Source of the DNA: Eledone cirrhosa
Lineage: Eukaryota; Mollusca; Cephalopoda; Octopoda; Eledonidae
NCBI GenBank assembly: GCA_964016885.1
Contig: OZ024743.1
Span: 163,193,142-163,257,141, forward strand
Length of the DNA: 64,000 nucleotides
Reading direction: 5' to 3'
The position numbers were made by a program, and so were the translations under genes. This document shows, in pieces, positions 19,759 through 34,700 of the stretch. Within the stretch, counting starts at the first letter, position 1, and every line of letters starts with the position of its first letter. Below the pieces are notes generated by a model. That model saw only the letters and a program-made list of their open reading frames with translations. It was not told the origin of the DNA and made no database searches.

Positions 19759-22700
19759 CTGGAGAGAAAGAGGAATGGAATAAAGAAATGGATATTTTGT
19801 TTTTAGATTGAATTGTTATAATTAAGGGGCGTGAAAAAAAATCTATAGAATATTTTACAAAATTACTTGTCCTATTTCTGTGTAATAAGTACACCAAGAA
19901 GCAACTATAAGGGTTAGCATCAGAAAGTTCATCTGGCCATAAAACATATATGTGTGTATATATAAAATGGTTAAAATTAGGAAAAGCGACCGGCCAGAGA
20001 AATCTTGCCAAACAAAGGGCTGAGAGGACAGTTATGTGAAGAGCATAACCTCCCAAGAGGTTGTCATTCAGTATTGGAACATATATAAGTCAGCTCCTTG
20101 CTTGCAGAGAAAATGCACATTAAATATGTAAGTGTTTATATATATACACACAAGCATGGAAAATGGATGTTAAACGATTATGATGATATATATATACATA
20201 TATGGAGGCACATGGCTTAGTGGTTAGAGCATAGGCCTTGCAATCGAAAGGTTGTGAGTTCAATTCTCAGACCGGGTGATGTGTTGTTTCCTTGAGCAAG
20301 ACACTTTATTTCACATTGCTCCAGTTTACTCAGCTGTAGAAATGAGATGATAGGGACTGGGGTCCCTATCATTCCACTGCAAAGTGGTCGTGGAGGTGCC
20401 ACATCAAAAAAGCAGCCAGCACTCACTGTAAATGAGGTTGGTGTTAGGAAGGGCATCCAGCTGTAGAAATCAAGCCAGAATCAGTTCCCGTCCCACCCTT
20501 GCAAGCAGGGAAAAGCGGACGTATGATGATGATGATGATATATATATATGGTATGGTATGGTCCTGTAACGCCTGATAGTCGTAGGGGTGCCGTATTGAT
20601 ACATGCCGTCTATGGGCATTTTAAGCCTAGCGGAGCCTATCCCTCTCTAGGTTAGTGAAAACTAACAGGTGCATGTGTTATTATTGGCAGCATGACCTTC
20701 CCAAAGTATAACAACATATATATATATATTTATACATATATATAGGTTGGACGCGTTTCCTTTGCTCTGTGATAATCTTAAAAACATCTGAAAATTATCT
20801 GATTATCCTTCTCAATTTTAACTTGCCAGTTCTCAGATTTTTTGTAAAAGATAAGTGATTATTTTTTCTGCGTGGTTATTTCTATTATCAATTTAAAACA
20901 AATTATTTCGGCTTCTATGATATATATATATATATCTTTTTTTTATGAGACACATGGTGTCTCTCTTAGAAATCTAGTTAAGTATATATATTATAAATGA
21001 ATTGAGAGAGAGACTGAGCATAAGAGGAATCAAATGCTGTGTGCAGGAGAGGCGGTTGCGCTGGTACGGACATGTGATGCGTATGAAGGATGACAGCTGC
21101 ATAAAAAGGTGCAGAGCACTAGAAGTTGATGGAAACCGCGGAGTGGGGAGACCCAAGATGACCTGGGATGAGGTGATAAAAGCCGACCTTACCCAATTAC
21201 ACCTCTCAAAGACAATGACACACGACCGTGACTTCTGGCGTCACGCAGTAATACAGAGTACCCGACCTCCCATGGGTACAAGCTGAAGCATATAGACAAT
21301 ATGCCCCCACACCCCCCCACCGCAAGGTGGTCGTGGAGGTGCCACGGCAAAAAAGCACCCAGCCCACACTGTAAAGTGGACGTGTAGGTGCCACGAAAAA
21401 GCACCCAGCACTCACTGTAAATGAGGTTGGTGTTAGGAAGGGCATCCAGCTGTAGAAATCAAGCCAAATCAGTTCCTGTATGAGCAAGGCATGGTCAGCC
21501 GACCAGACACTGCCCACAACAGGACAACCCGTCTAACCCATGCTAGCGTGGAAGAACGGACGTAAAACGGTGATGATGATGATGATGATGATGATTATAT
21601 GATATATATATTATTTTATTTAATTAGTATATTGTGTTATCCCACTCTTAGCAATAAGCGCTCTGTAAACATAAACTGACACACGTTTATCTAGTATTTA
21701 ATATCTAATATTTATCTATTTATATCTAATTTTCTCATGAAAACGCTTTTTTTGTAAAAGACCTTCGAAGTGTCTCGAATAATATTTAAAGAAATATACT
21801 AATAATTATATTAACGAATGCTTGTTTGAAGTCGCTCAGCATCTCTGTTTCTGGCTTTCCTTCACTGCTTCCTGGATGTTTTCCTGCTGTCTCTCTCTCC
21901 GTCTCCCCCTAGATACCCTCTGTCATCTCTAACCAATTTTGCCCTCCTGATATCTATTCAAGCTCTCTCTTTCTCCCAATCTGCCTGGCTTTTTCACGTT
22001 CTCTCTGTCTCCCTCTCATCTATCCACTCTTTCTCTCACCTCTCTCACCCTTCTCTCTCTCCCCCACCCTTATGATTCTCTTTCTCTCTCACTCTCTTCT
22101 CCAAATTCCTAATCTGTCATATGATAAGAGGTACTAACATGGACTCCAGCGAAATGGATCACATGCAAGGAGGAAATGCAAATAGAAGCAAATGAAATTG
22201 GACAAAAAGACAACTGGGGGTAATAATCAAAGGATGGAGCCTGGATGATGGGTCAACGCCAACCAAAATAATTGCGGAAACCTTGAAGAACCATGGCTTT
22301 CTGAGGACTTTGGCGCAAATAGAGAGGAAAAGGAAAGAATAGCCTCACACATGGCTTTGCTGAGCTAATATGCAGATCTGACTGATCAGCCAGTCTGCTA
22401 ATATGCAAATCAGGCCGATCAGTCACTGTGTATTTTTGAAAATAGCATATATTTTCACTAGCTCTGACAGTTTAGCAGGTGAACAGTGAGCTGTACTGAT
22501 GAAGGGTGATACCCAGAAACATTAGTCTGCAGTTCTGTTCGCATGCCAACACAAGAGCAAGAATGAAGGGTTCATTCTACTGAAATGGCTATAAAATTGA
22601 GGCTTGTTTGCATAATTGCAAACGAATCGAATATTATTATTAATATTCGAAAAACTCAGATTACATTTATATCTATATATAATTGTCTATATCTATATCT

Positions 22701-25700
22701 ACATATAATATAAAAAATTGGAACTTCCATCATCCTTTTGAGAAATCTGGACCAGCCTCGTCTATGGTACATGCTTAACAGTCATGCGGATGATGAACCA
22801 TCTCGGTCACTATTCTTGGAGGCAATCATCAAGGAGAAAATGCATTTGTTCCCAAGATTCCTCTCATCCCTTTCTCTATCAAGCTGCCATTCAAATTCTC
22901 AAGACTTCAGTTCCCTGTTAGAGCCAGTTTTGCTATGACTGTATATAAAGCTCAGGGTCAGAGTCTCAAAGTTGTAGGATTGAATCTAAGAGAATCGCTT
23001 TTTACCCATGGACAGTTATATGTAGATTGTTCACGAGTGGAAACATTTAGAAATCTTCATATACTATAAACAAACGGTAAAATCAAGAATCTGGTGTATC
23101 TGGAAGACTTTTCTGTTTGTTTGTTTTTTGTCTCTCACCTTATACAGTAAACCAGACAATGCATCTAATACAGTTGTTTCTCTTCTACCGGTCTTCTCTT
23201 ACCATCTGTTTACCTGGGTGAAGCTGTGTACATCAGCTAGTATATATATGTACAATGATGGAAAATATTTAAAAAGAATAAAAACAAAATTAAGTGATGA
23301 TAAAAGGGAGAAGAGGTAAAGAAGAGCAGATCTGGTTGAAAATGAGGGGACTATAAATGCCATAAATGTGAAGAAAAGGAGGAAGAGAGGGTGACACTCT
23401 ACACCTAGGACAGTGTAGTGTTTCGGCTATATATATGACAGGTTTAACTTTATCAAATTCCATTCATATGATATTAATCAACTGGTGGCTTTGGTGACAG
23501 CCAAAAGTACCATGCGGTGGGATTGACTCAAGATCCATATGATGACAATCAGAACAGACTGTATTTCGGTACTTCATTTTGTCTCTCTGTATTCTGGTTA
23601 CTAAAATACAAAATATTGTTAACCCATTCATTATTATATTTCTAATTATATTTCAACCCGCCGAGGTTGACTTTGCCTTTCATCCTTACGGGGTCGATAA
23701 AATAAAGTACCAGTAATGCACTGGGTAATTGCTGGCCTTGTGCCTAAAGTAGAAACAATTATTATATTTCTAATGATTTACAAATAATTTTGAGTGATTT
23801 ATTAATATAACTAACTTTCCCATTATTAAGATGATGTTTGGAACACAACAAAATTATGCTGGAAGATTTCTAGAGAAATATAAACATTTTAAAACAAACA
23901 GTTTTGTATTATAGAACCAGAGCCAGTTTTAGATGGTTTGATATCCAAAGGGTTAAGTTGTTATTTTAAAAGTAAAGTTAAAAAAATATTTAACATGTGT
24001 GATCAAATTTGATTTTTTAAAGTTAATTTCTGCTGATTAAAATGAGTGTATTTAATCTGGTGTTTAATTCACACCTTTCGGTAGAAGAAATATATTTATC
24101 AGTTCAACTGAATGTGCTATATTAATTGTGTTTTGTTTTGTTAATTCCCAGAAGAATGAAACTCAACTTTGTCAAATATCTAATGCAGAATTTATGTCAT
24201 CAAACTCAATGCTATAAAGCCAACCTGTACAGCTCAGAAATCAGTAAGAACCAAACTTATTTAAAAAGAAAAATGTTTCAAATAAAATGTTTTAAATATT
24301 TTTGTTTGATCATTTGTTTGATCATTTGATGTGCAGATATATAAATTTTTGAAATATTACTATGTTCATATTATCAACATTGTAAAATAGATATCAATAT
24401 ATTTGAGCAACAGGTAGTAAAAATTTGGATTTTGCCTTTATATCATCATCATCATCATACTATATAAATAGATAGATAGGTAGGTAGATAGACAGGTGTG
24501 TATAATATAGATATATCATCATTGATTTACACCCGTTTTCTATGGTGGCATGGGCTGGATGGGTCAGAGAGAGATATCATCTTCTCATATGTCTTTACTC
24601 TATTTGGAGAGGATGCTTTGACAATGGAGGGGGGGGGGGTTACAAAGAAAGGGTTAGGATTAGTTACATGGAATGGTTCCAGTAGACAATCAAAATCAGA
24701 TGGCTTAACTTACAACCAATGCAGCTTCCATCACTTTGACAAAAGTCTAGAAGAGAGCTGAAAACAAAACACTTTCTCAACATACTTACCTTTTTATAAG
24801 CTGGTATTTGAGCAACAAAGTTCATAAAGTTTTCATCAAGATAAGGAAAACGCGCTTCTCTTCCATGGTCAGATATGACACTGGAAAGTTAAAAACAAGA
24901 ATGACCTGTATAATCAACTATATATATATTATCATTTTACGTCTGTTATCCATGCTGGTATGGGTTGGACAGACCATCACAGTCTGAGAGACTAGATGGG
25001 CTAGGGGATTACATATAGCTAAACATGTTCTATATTTAGGCAAGGTTTCTATGGCTGATCGCTCTTTTCAATGCCACCTAATTTGCAAAGTGTACTATGA
25101 AAAAGGTTTCTATGGTTGGTTGCTCTTCCTAATCCCACCCACTTCACAGAGTGTACTGAGAACATCGTTTTTATGGATGGTGATAGGAAGGGCATCCAAC
25201 CAGTATATTAAAGTCAAAATTATAAGCACAACATACAAATCATGATGGTTCCTCTTCCTAATACCACCTACCTTACATAGGGTACTGAGAGTATTTCATC
25301 ACTGCACCAGTACTACCAAATAGGCATAGTACCATCATATTCTTTTTTACTATCATATTTAGCTTTAAGTTTAGGTTTATCATAAAAATCTTAACCATTA
25401 TATTCTATATGCCTTGCAGTAGTTGATAGCTTGTTACCTAGGTGACCCCATCAATAGTGGAGGTGCATGTTATGAGAACATAATAGCCATAGTAAGAACG
25501 AGATGGGAAAAACTCTGGAATTTCCTTTGCTGACAACAAAGGGATTTTCTCTCTGAGTGAAGAGTAGATAGTATAATGCTTGTGTAATATTTGCATAGTA
25601 GCAAAATATGGGCATTACATGTAGAGAATGTGGTGAGGTAGGAAAGAAATGAAACAAGCAGCTCCTGAATTAATTAAGAAGTTGAGTATTCCATAGGCAT

Positions 25701-28700
25701 GTGTACCCTTAATGTAATTCTCAGACAGAATCAGCATGACAATATATTTCCAGGCTGGACCTTTGAATTACTGGTACAATACATCAGACCAGACCAGCTT
25801 CTATACAGCTTCTATCTACCCAATTTCACTCACAAAGCTTAGGTCAACCCAAGACTATGGTAAAGACACTTGCACAAAATGTCACACAGTGATATTGAAC
25901 CCAGATCTCATGATTGCAAAGTGAACTCACACTGAATAATGTAGTCTTGGATACACTATGTCTGAAAAAGCTTTAATCATACAACTACCACTTCTAAAGT
26001 ATGAAAGATTGAATAACTTACCGATCATCACGGCCAAGGTTGCGTGCAGAGATCCGGTTGATTTCTGTTTGCATTTCTTGTATGAGCCCCTGCCAGCCAC
26101 CTTTCCTGGATGATGAGCAAATAAATTAGAATAAAAAAGAAATGCAGATCAAAGTGGTAGGTAATGTACCTCAAATACCCTGTAAAGTGGTTAATGTTAG
26201 GAAGGGCATCGAGCTATTGAAATTATGCCAAAAATGGGGTGAGAAAACTTTTCAGTCATGTCAAGGACATGACAACTTTTCTAGTGCTGGCACCACAATA
26301 AAATGCACTCATTATACTCTGTATAGTGGTTGACACATTAGGGAAGAGCACCCAGTTATGCTAAAACTGAAATGTAGCTCCAATTCAATAGTTACTTGGT
26401 CTGTGATACCCTGTCCAATCCATGGGAAAAGTGATGATAGGTCTGTCTTCACTTCGAAAATAATTAATTGGAAAGATGAATGAAGAATAGTTGTTCTCTG
26501 TGGGATTCAAACTCAAAACTGGGAAAATTGGAAATAAACACTAACCACATTGTGTCCAGCTCTCTACTATTTTGATTATCTATATTAACCTGCAGATAAT
26601 ACTAAATGATTTCTGACATAGACACGAAGCCAAAATTTGTCAATTCCAGTAGTTATCAACCTTAAAAGGGTGAAAGACAAAGTTGACCTTGGGATTTGAA
26701 CTCAGAATGTAAAATGTATTGCATTTGTTCATTGTTCCACCAATTCTGCCACTCTAACCACCTTTAATAATGATTTCCTGGCACAAAGTAAACAAATGAA
26801 TCAACACCTCCAGTATATGGTTGGTACTTATTTTATTTGCTGAACATCCTGTTTAGGGGAGAATTAGTTCTCATCTGCTTTCTACCATTGTAATAAGGAC
26901 TAAGCACAAATATTGTAAAATCATCTTCAGGTTGTCATTTACATTAAAAATTCCTTAAATGAAAGTTTATAAACTCCATTAAATGAATTAATACTAATTT
27001 ATTACAAGTTTGTTCTTACAGCTCACACCTATGCAGGTTTAGCTGGCTTCTTTTTTTCTTTCGTATGAGACAGCAAATACGTGACATCCACCAGGTGTTG
27101 CAACCAGCTCACCATAGTAGGATTATGGTGCATGAGGTCCATACTCTTAGGTGGAAATCCGGACACTCATTCAATGTGTTTTGCAGTCTGCACTGGCGAG
27201 CCACACTGGTTGCTGCTAATGGCTGTAACCCCAGTGAATTGGCCTACACCTGTGCATAGTTGATTTAGTGGGAAACATGTATCTGAAACATGTTAAAATT
27301 TGAGTTTTGCAGCTTTGCTGTGTGTCGAGAGAAAGGGTGGCATGACATCAAGTGGTGTTGGTCTAGTAGCTGAGAATGCTCAGCTATGTCATAGAGCAAA
27401 TGACTTGGATCAATTGATGCCTTGGTTATCAATCAGTGCAGAAGCAATGTCTGAGAGCACAGGTAGATATTCAGTTAGTGTAGGGTGGAGACATTCAGTG
27501 ATGAGCCTTAAAGTGTCATTCAGGGCTGTACCTAGTTTCTCAGTATGGGAGCTCCTGTACTATAGACCAAGGATGTGCCAGCACCCCATGATGAGCCTGC
27601 CAAGCGGCATAGAAGATTCTTCCTCTTGGACACCTTTGCACATAAGTACTCGAGGTACTGTCTGTAAGTCAGCTGTCAGTCCAATTTCACTCCAAGATAG
27701 TACTGAGCCTGGAAGGACTCCATTACGAAGGAGGCGCAGACTGCTGGTCTATCTGTTGCTGATCTTCAGAACACAGCTTTGGTTGGCTAGGATGTTGCAA
27801 ATAATCCGCACCATGTGACAGTCGGGAATTGTTCTTAATAACTTCAGCATTAGGCTCTGCTGCTACATAGTGTCATAGGAAGTGTTTATGTTGACCAATA
27901 TAGTACAAACCTTATGGCCCTTTTTGAAGCTGTCTTCAATGTCATTGGTCAACTTGACAATCTGATGTATTGTGTTCCAGTTATGGCAAAAATCGCTTGC
28001 TCATCTGGCAGTTGTGGGTCAACTATTGGTTCTATTCTGGTTAGAAGTCACTGCAGGAGTTTAAAGGGGTCACAAAGGAGGACTGGCTCGTCTTGTGAAA
28101 AGGGAGCCTGCCACAAGTTGGTGATTTCTTGTTTCACAAAGCGGGTCCAACTTTGTCAACCTCCTGGTGGTGGGCCCTGGAAATTTATCACTGATTAGGC
28201 GAACGACAACAACCTGAGACAGCTGCAGCAAATTAACAGTAAGGCAACATTTCATAGAAGGTTTCTCAGCCATTTTAATGATAGGAGCCCCAGTTCTATT
28301 GTTATATAATGAGTACTTATAATCAAACCAACAAAGTAGCCTTCTACATGGTCACTGAACCTGCTAAAGATATAGCAGTCAAATTTCCCTCATACCACAC
28401 CCTACTGACTTAAAAACAAGGACAGGCACATTTGATAATATAGTCCAGGATCAATTATGCCTGGGAATGTCACAGACTGTCTGTTCAATCTCCCTTAAGT
28501 CAAATTAAGCATCTTAAAAAAATGGAAGGACTCAATGGGAAATGTGGTTCTAGATATACAAAATAACTAGATGGTCACTGCTTGATAAGACAAACTTAAA
28601 AGCTAAACAGCAACTACTAGATGGAATAAGCAATTCAATATTGATTGTTTTAGTCTTGAATGCAATTGAGCATTTTGTCTGCCAAGTTTGAACAGTAACA

Positions 28701-31700
28701 ACTTGAGCAATGACTACTGCCTAAAATCCTATCAATTTAAAAAAAGAATAAGAATGTCTGGTACGAACCTGAAAGAGGCTCTATGTCTTGAATAGCCAGC
28801 AAACAACTCATCTGCTCCCATACCACATAAAACTACCTGTAGACAGATGAAAGGTCAATGAAATACAGTGAAATTCCGTTATAACAAAATTCACAGGGTA
28901 TAAAAAAAAATTTGTTGTAACATAAAATTTTTTATAACGAGATCGAGTGAAACAAATCAAGCACTTGTTTGTTATTATCTCGTATTTAAAAATGAAACAA
29001 TAAATGAATGAAAACATATCTGCAATATGACTGTATCATGCAATAAAATATAAATATATATTTCAAATATGTTTCCTTCATTTATTTTCTGTCGTATTAT
29101 AAACTTGTGTATGATGAGATTCTTTTATCATTTTAATAAGTTTGTGGCTGGGGATTGTAAAAAATTTCATTATACTGAAAAATTTGTTATAATGGAATTT
29201 TATTTGTACAATACAATAATTGGTTTACGGTCAGCTCTCCTGATAAAATGGACTTGCATTAGCTTTCTTTAGCTACTTACCTCTATATCCATCTATCTTC
29301 CAGCAATAAATACATCTATCCATATAGTGAGTCCCCAACTTATGAATGAGTTGTGTTCCAAGAGGCCGTTTATTAGTTGATTTGTTCATAAATATAGACA
29401 ATATGCCCCCACACCCAAGCATATAGACAATATGCCCCCACACCTAAGCATATAGACAATATGTGTCCACACCCTCCCACTGCAAAGTGGTCGTGGAGGT
29501 GCCACGGCCAAAAAGCACCCAGCCCACACTGTAAAGTGGACGTGTAGGCGCCACGGAAAAAAGCACCCAGCACTCACTGTAAATGAGGTTGGTGTTAGGA
29601 AGGGCAACCAGCTGTAGAAATCAAGCCAGAATCAGTTCCCGTCTCACCCTTGCAAGCAGGGAAAAAGCGGACGTATGAGCAAGACAAGGTCAGCCGACCA
29701 GACACTGCCCACAACAGGACAACCCGTCTAACCCATGCTTGGGTGGAAGAACGGACATAAAACAGTGATGATAATGATAAGTTGATCATCTAACACAGTA
29801 CTTACCAGTAAACCCACATATGTTACATTAATACTGCAGGTTTCCATATGAGTATATTTTTATATAGAGGTATATATAATAATTATTTCTACTTTTGGCA
29901 TATATATAATAATTATTTATTTATTCTTTATTTATTTATTATTTATTCATTTATAATAATGAATTTAAATACTGTAAAGCTAATGACAATAAACTGCGAA
30001 AGCAGAATGATATCCCATACCATAGGTACGATTTCAGTTTGTTTTTATGTTGGAAAAGAAGAAACCCAGGGTCTGAAAGAGCATACAATTTCAAACTCAA
30101 ATTTTTTTTCTTTGTGAGACTGTTCGTATCTACGGAAGTTCATAAGGTGGGGACTTACTGTATATCTGTCTACCTATCTGTCTGTATATCTACCTGTCTC
30201 TATATCCCAAGCAGCCTACCTATCTCTCTCTACCTAACTGTATATCTTTATAATGACCTACCTACCTCTCTATCTGTCTGACTGTTTAGTGAACTGGTCG
30301 TAAGGTTATTTACTCTCGTAGGTAACACTGTATGCCAATCACTAATTTAATAATTTAATAAGTGAAGGAACACAAGAATATGTAAGGAAAGCAGGAAGCA
30401 AGATGATGAGATGCAGACAGGAAATAATATATATGATAATAACAACGATAAGTCTTCTCAACAGTATGTGAAGGTAGTTTTTCTTTATTTGTGTGCTTGT
30501 GCGTGTGTGTTTACAATGGTTAAATGACATACCTGTGACATGCTTTGTTAATCCTTGTAAGAAGGATTGGAATACATCTGAGCTGAGCCTTATGGTATAG
30601 GTCCTCAGCAGATGTGTTTCAGGTGGCCAAAAGATGAAAAGAGAGAGAGAGGCGTCAGAACGCTCCCTTATATACTGACCACGGGGAAGTAACTCCAAAT
30701 AGTTTGGTTCCGGACAGAGATGGCGCTAGTCATTACAACTGTCAATCTATAGTTATTTATGCATACTTACAAATGTAAAGTGGCCGTGTAGGTGTCACGG
30801 CAAAAAGTGCCCAGTCCACACTGTAAATGTGGTTGGCATTAGGAAGAGTGTCCAGCCATAGAAACCAAGCCAGAACCAGTTCTGTATGAGCGAGATACGG
30901 TCACCTGATCTGACTTGTCTCACAATGGGATGACTTGCTTAACCCATGCTAGCATGGAAGAATGGATGTTAAACGGTGATGATGATCTATATAGCTACCT
31001 GTCTATTTGTCTACTCATCTGTCTATCTATCGACCTGCCAATCTATATCCCAAGCCTACCTACCTCCCTTTGCCTAACTGTCTATCTTTATAACTACCTA
31101 TCACGCATATACATAATTACTTTAACTCCATATTTTGAAAATTTCTCTTGATTTAAATGTTTCATAGTAACCATGAATCCCAAAAGTCAGCTCAAAAGTG
31201 ACACAGAGGAGACTGAGGTTGGCTGGACATGCTCACCGACATCCAGAGTTGACATTGCACTCAGTGCTCCTTTGGGAGCCCCTACATGGACACACTAGAA
31301 GAGGAAGACCAAGGTTAACATATGTTGATGCCCTAAGGACAGACACTGGTCTTTTGGAGATGCAGGATATGGCAGCGATAATGAGGGACAGAGACCGCTG
31401 GAGAGAACTCGTCCATGGATCTCGGGAATTTTACCCGCCTTAGATAGATAGATAGTAACCATTCATTCAATCATTCACTGGGGCCCACATACAGACCCAA
31501 ACATTCGTAGTAACGTTGTCAGAAACACACAATACTACAAAGTATGAAACAATAACGAGGAAATATATAACTACCCACCTACATCTCTGATGATGATGTA
31601 TCTATCTTCAGACAAGAACAACAATAAGAACAAAAGCCCAAATCCCAATACCAGTTCCAAAATAGATAAATAGATGGATAGATATGTAGAACAAAATCAT

Positions 31701-34700
31701 TGTAATTTAGTAGATTATATTTGAAATTGATTAAAGAAAATATGGAAAAAAAAATGTAACATTTAAATGAATGCAAATTGAAATACAGTGATAGTCAGAG
31801 TGATAAGGAAAATTGATGATTTGAGTGTCTTTCTTTACATAGGATGTTGTAATCAAGGAATTATTAAACTAAATATTTTTACTATAAAGCCCTCATTTTT
31901 TATGGGCACTCTGCTAGTGATGATATATCATCATCATCCATTTTTCCACGTTTGCATGGGTTGGACAGGTCCTTCTTAGCACAGCATCTCTCCACTTGCT
32001 GCATTTCTTCATCATCTCCTCTGTGAGGCTCAGTGATTTGAGATCAGCTCTCACCACCTCTGCCCAGGTCTTTCTCGGTCTACCTCTACTGCAGCTTCCC
32101 TCTACTGGCATTTCCTGGCACTTCTTCACCCAGCAATCATCATCCATACTCATCACATGCCTGTACCAATGCGGTCTTCTCTCCTGTACACCACCTCAGA
32201 TTTGTCTTAAACCCAACTTCTCCCTAGGTTCATCCAAGCTCTGCCTTTTTTTCACATTTACATGGATGCTTCACCTTACGTTTGCTTGACTTTGGTTATT
32301 ATCCTTTTCTAAGGGCAACAAAATAAGTACCAGACAAAATACTGGGGTTGATAAATAAAATAATTGAATAAAACTTGTAGGCAGTGCCCCAGCATGGCCA
32401 CAGTCCAATGACTGAAACTAGTCAAAGAATAAAATGTTCTTGAATAGTTACCTTAGCTCGACTGTAATACAGTTTTCCTTTGTTGGGGCCATTACCTAGA
32501 GTTCCAAGACCCCGGCTTGCAAACCATATGGCACATCCGATGCTGTCATCTAAGACAGAGCATAATGGGTAGAGCAACGGGGTCACGCATTTCTCTCTGA
32601 AAACAAATATTTCATTTACATCATTATCATTTTACACATGCCTTCCATGGGTTGGATGGGTCGTCATGGTCAAAGACTAGATATATAGGCAAAACCACAT
32701 TTTGTTAATATTTAACATGGTTTCTAAGACTGGATTCCCTTCCCATTGCCAAAAACTTTAGTGTGTACTGGGTGTATTTTATTGTGGCTCCAGCATGCAT
32801 GGCTCCACAATTATCAGCTTCTTGGACTAAAGTAGGAGCATCAATATAATCACCCAACTAGCTACAAATAACAGCTAAATTACTTCAAATCACATCTACT
32901 GTGATAGGAAAGAAACTTGTTGAAATAAGAACCTGCTGTGTGGATTTTTACTTTGAATTACATGTGCAAATGGGTATTCACATGTATAAATATACACAAT
33001 AACATATACACGACCGTATATATATCCTTTCATGCATATCATGAACATACATAGATATAGAGGATAAATATACATGTACATTTATGAATACGGGTTACAT
33101 AGTGTAGTCAGTATAAGTCACAAATCATACCATTATAATATTTAGCCATAATTCATTATTGTATCTAAAGGACTAATGGGAATAAACAACAATGATAGGT
33201 TGGGTAGGCTAGAAAGAGAAATAGGCAGGTTGTTTAAAAAGTGTAGATAACTTTGTTATTAGTCAATGCAGATGATTTGGTCTTTATAGCTGAAACAAAA
33301 AAAAAAGCAAGAAAATAAATTCTGATTATGGAAACTGAATTTGGAATAAAAAGGTCTGAGTGTAAACTTAGCCAAAACTAAAGTGCTAGTGAGTAGGAGA
33401 GAAGTTAGGACCCAGATGCCCCCAAGGAAGTGGCCATGCTCAATATGCAGAAAAGGAGTAGGCATAAGCTCCATACAGTGCTAATGATATAAACCTTTTC
33501 CAGTCACAGGAAGGATCCATAGCTGTGGTTGATAGCTTCTGCTATCTAGGTGACTTAATTAGCAGAGGGGGAGGGTGCACCAAGAATATAATAGCTAGAA
33601 TAAGGATAGGATGGAAGAAGTTTACAGAACTGCTCCCACTGCTGACAAGAAAAAGGTTTCTCCCTATGTACAAAAGGAAGGCTGTATGATGACTGTGTGC
33701 GGTGCATGATGCTGCATGGTAGTGAAAAATGGGTTGTGACTGCAGAGCACATGCATAGACTGGAAAGAAATGAAGCTAACATGTTTCGATGGATGTGCAA
33801 TGTAAATGTGAGAGAAAGGCAGAGCTTGGATGAGTTGAGAAGCTGCAAACCCACCGACTTTTCTGGGTTCAGTTTTGCTCCTGTCAACCTTTCATATTCT
33901 TCTAAGATTTCTGAGGTGTTCGAAACCATTGACTGACTGATCGCGTGATCTGAAACGGATCCTTAAGGTGGCCATTTACTTTGACCACTGAGCAGATGCC
34001 ACTGTGATCCAGCAGTCATTGCAGTGATCCAGCCTCTGAAGACAGGACCGAAGCCAGCTGCCTTAAGGACAGCCCCCATGTATTGATGGTCGACCCTACT
34101 GAAAACTTTTGATTGATCTAAATTGATCAGAGCCCCACTGAAGCCAGGTTTACATGCTACCCTCTCTACGATGTATCTCTATGGTAATACAATATTGTTA
34201 TTGAAAACCTCTATTATCATTATTATGATAACAATGTGGTTATCGATGAGAAGTATGGTATTATTTTTATTATTATTAGAAGCGCTGTGGATTATTATTA
34301 TTAGAAGGGCGGTGGATTGGCAGTATCGGTAGAGGGTCGGACGCCATGCTTTGCAGCATAGAGTTACGGCTCTTTATGATCTGAGCTCAAATCCCGCCAA
34401 GGTTAACTTTGCCTTTCATTCTTGACGTTCTATAAATAGTGGATGGTAAGAGCGACTCTGGACTGGGCATCAATGAAAATCACTAAAAAATCTTTCCCGG
34501 GGAACTTTTAGACCAAGGCCCATGGACAACTTCCAGAAATCCCTGGCCTGGCAGTACTACCGGGAAGCATTACCAGTTCAAGATAAACACTACAGGCATG
34601 GAAGTGTCATCTGCCAGGCCTATCTGAGATGCACACAGGGCAACGAAACTGTCCTACATGCACTTGTCCAGTGTCTGAGCATTGCTGACTTGTGGATTTA

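Noticed and set aside
20213..20275. Possible tRNA gene (A-box and B-box)
   Set aside because: The cloverleaf is poor, the sequence is joined to a SINE body, and a second copy exists at 54.9 kb; it is a SINE head.
22150..22345. Possible coding remnant on the plus strand
   Set aside because: Short frames with no family motif recognised; left as unassigned.
27300..27818. 172-residue plus-strand ORF in an intron
   Set aside because: The minus strand gives clear RT motifs ([19 protein letters not shown]), so this is antisense shadow.
30161..31100. CRISPR-like spaced repeats
   Set aside because: They are degenerate tetranucleotide microsatellites without unique spacers of constant length, in a eukaryotic genome.
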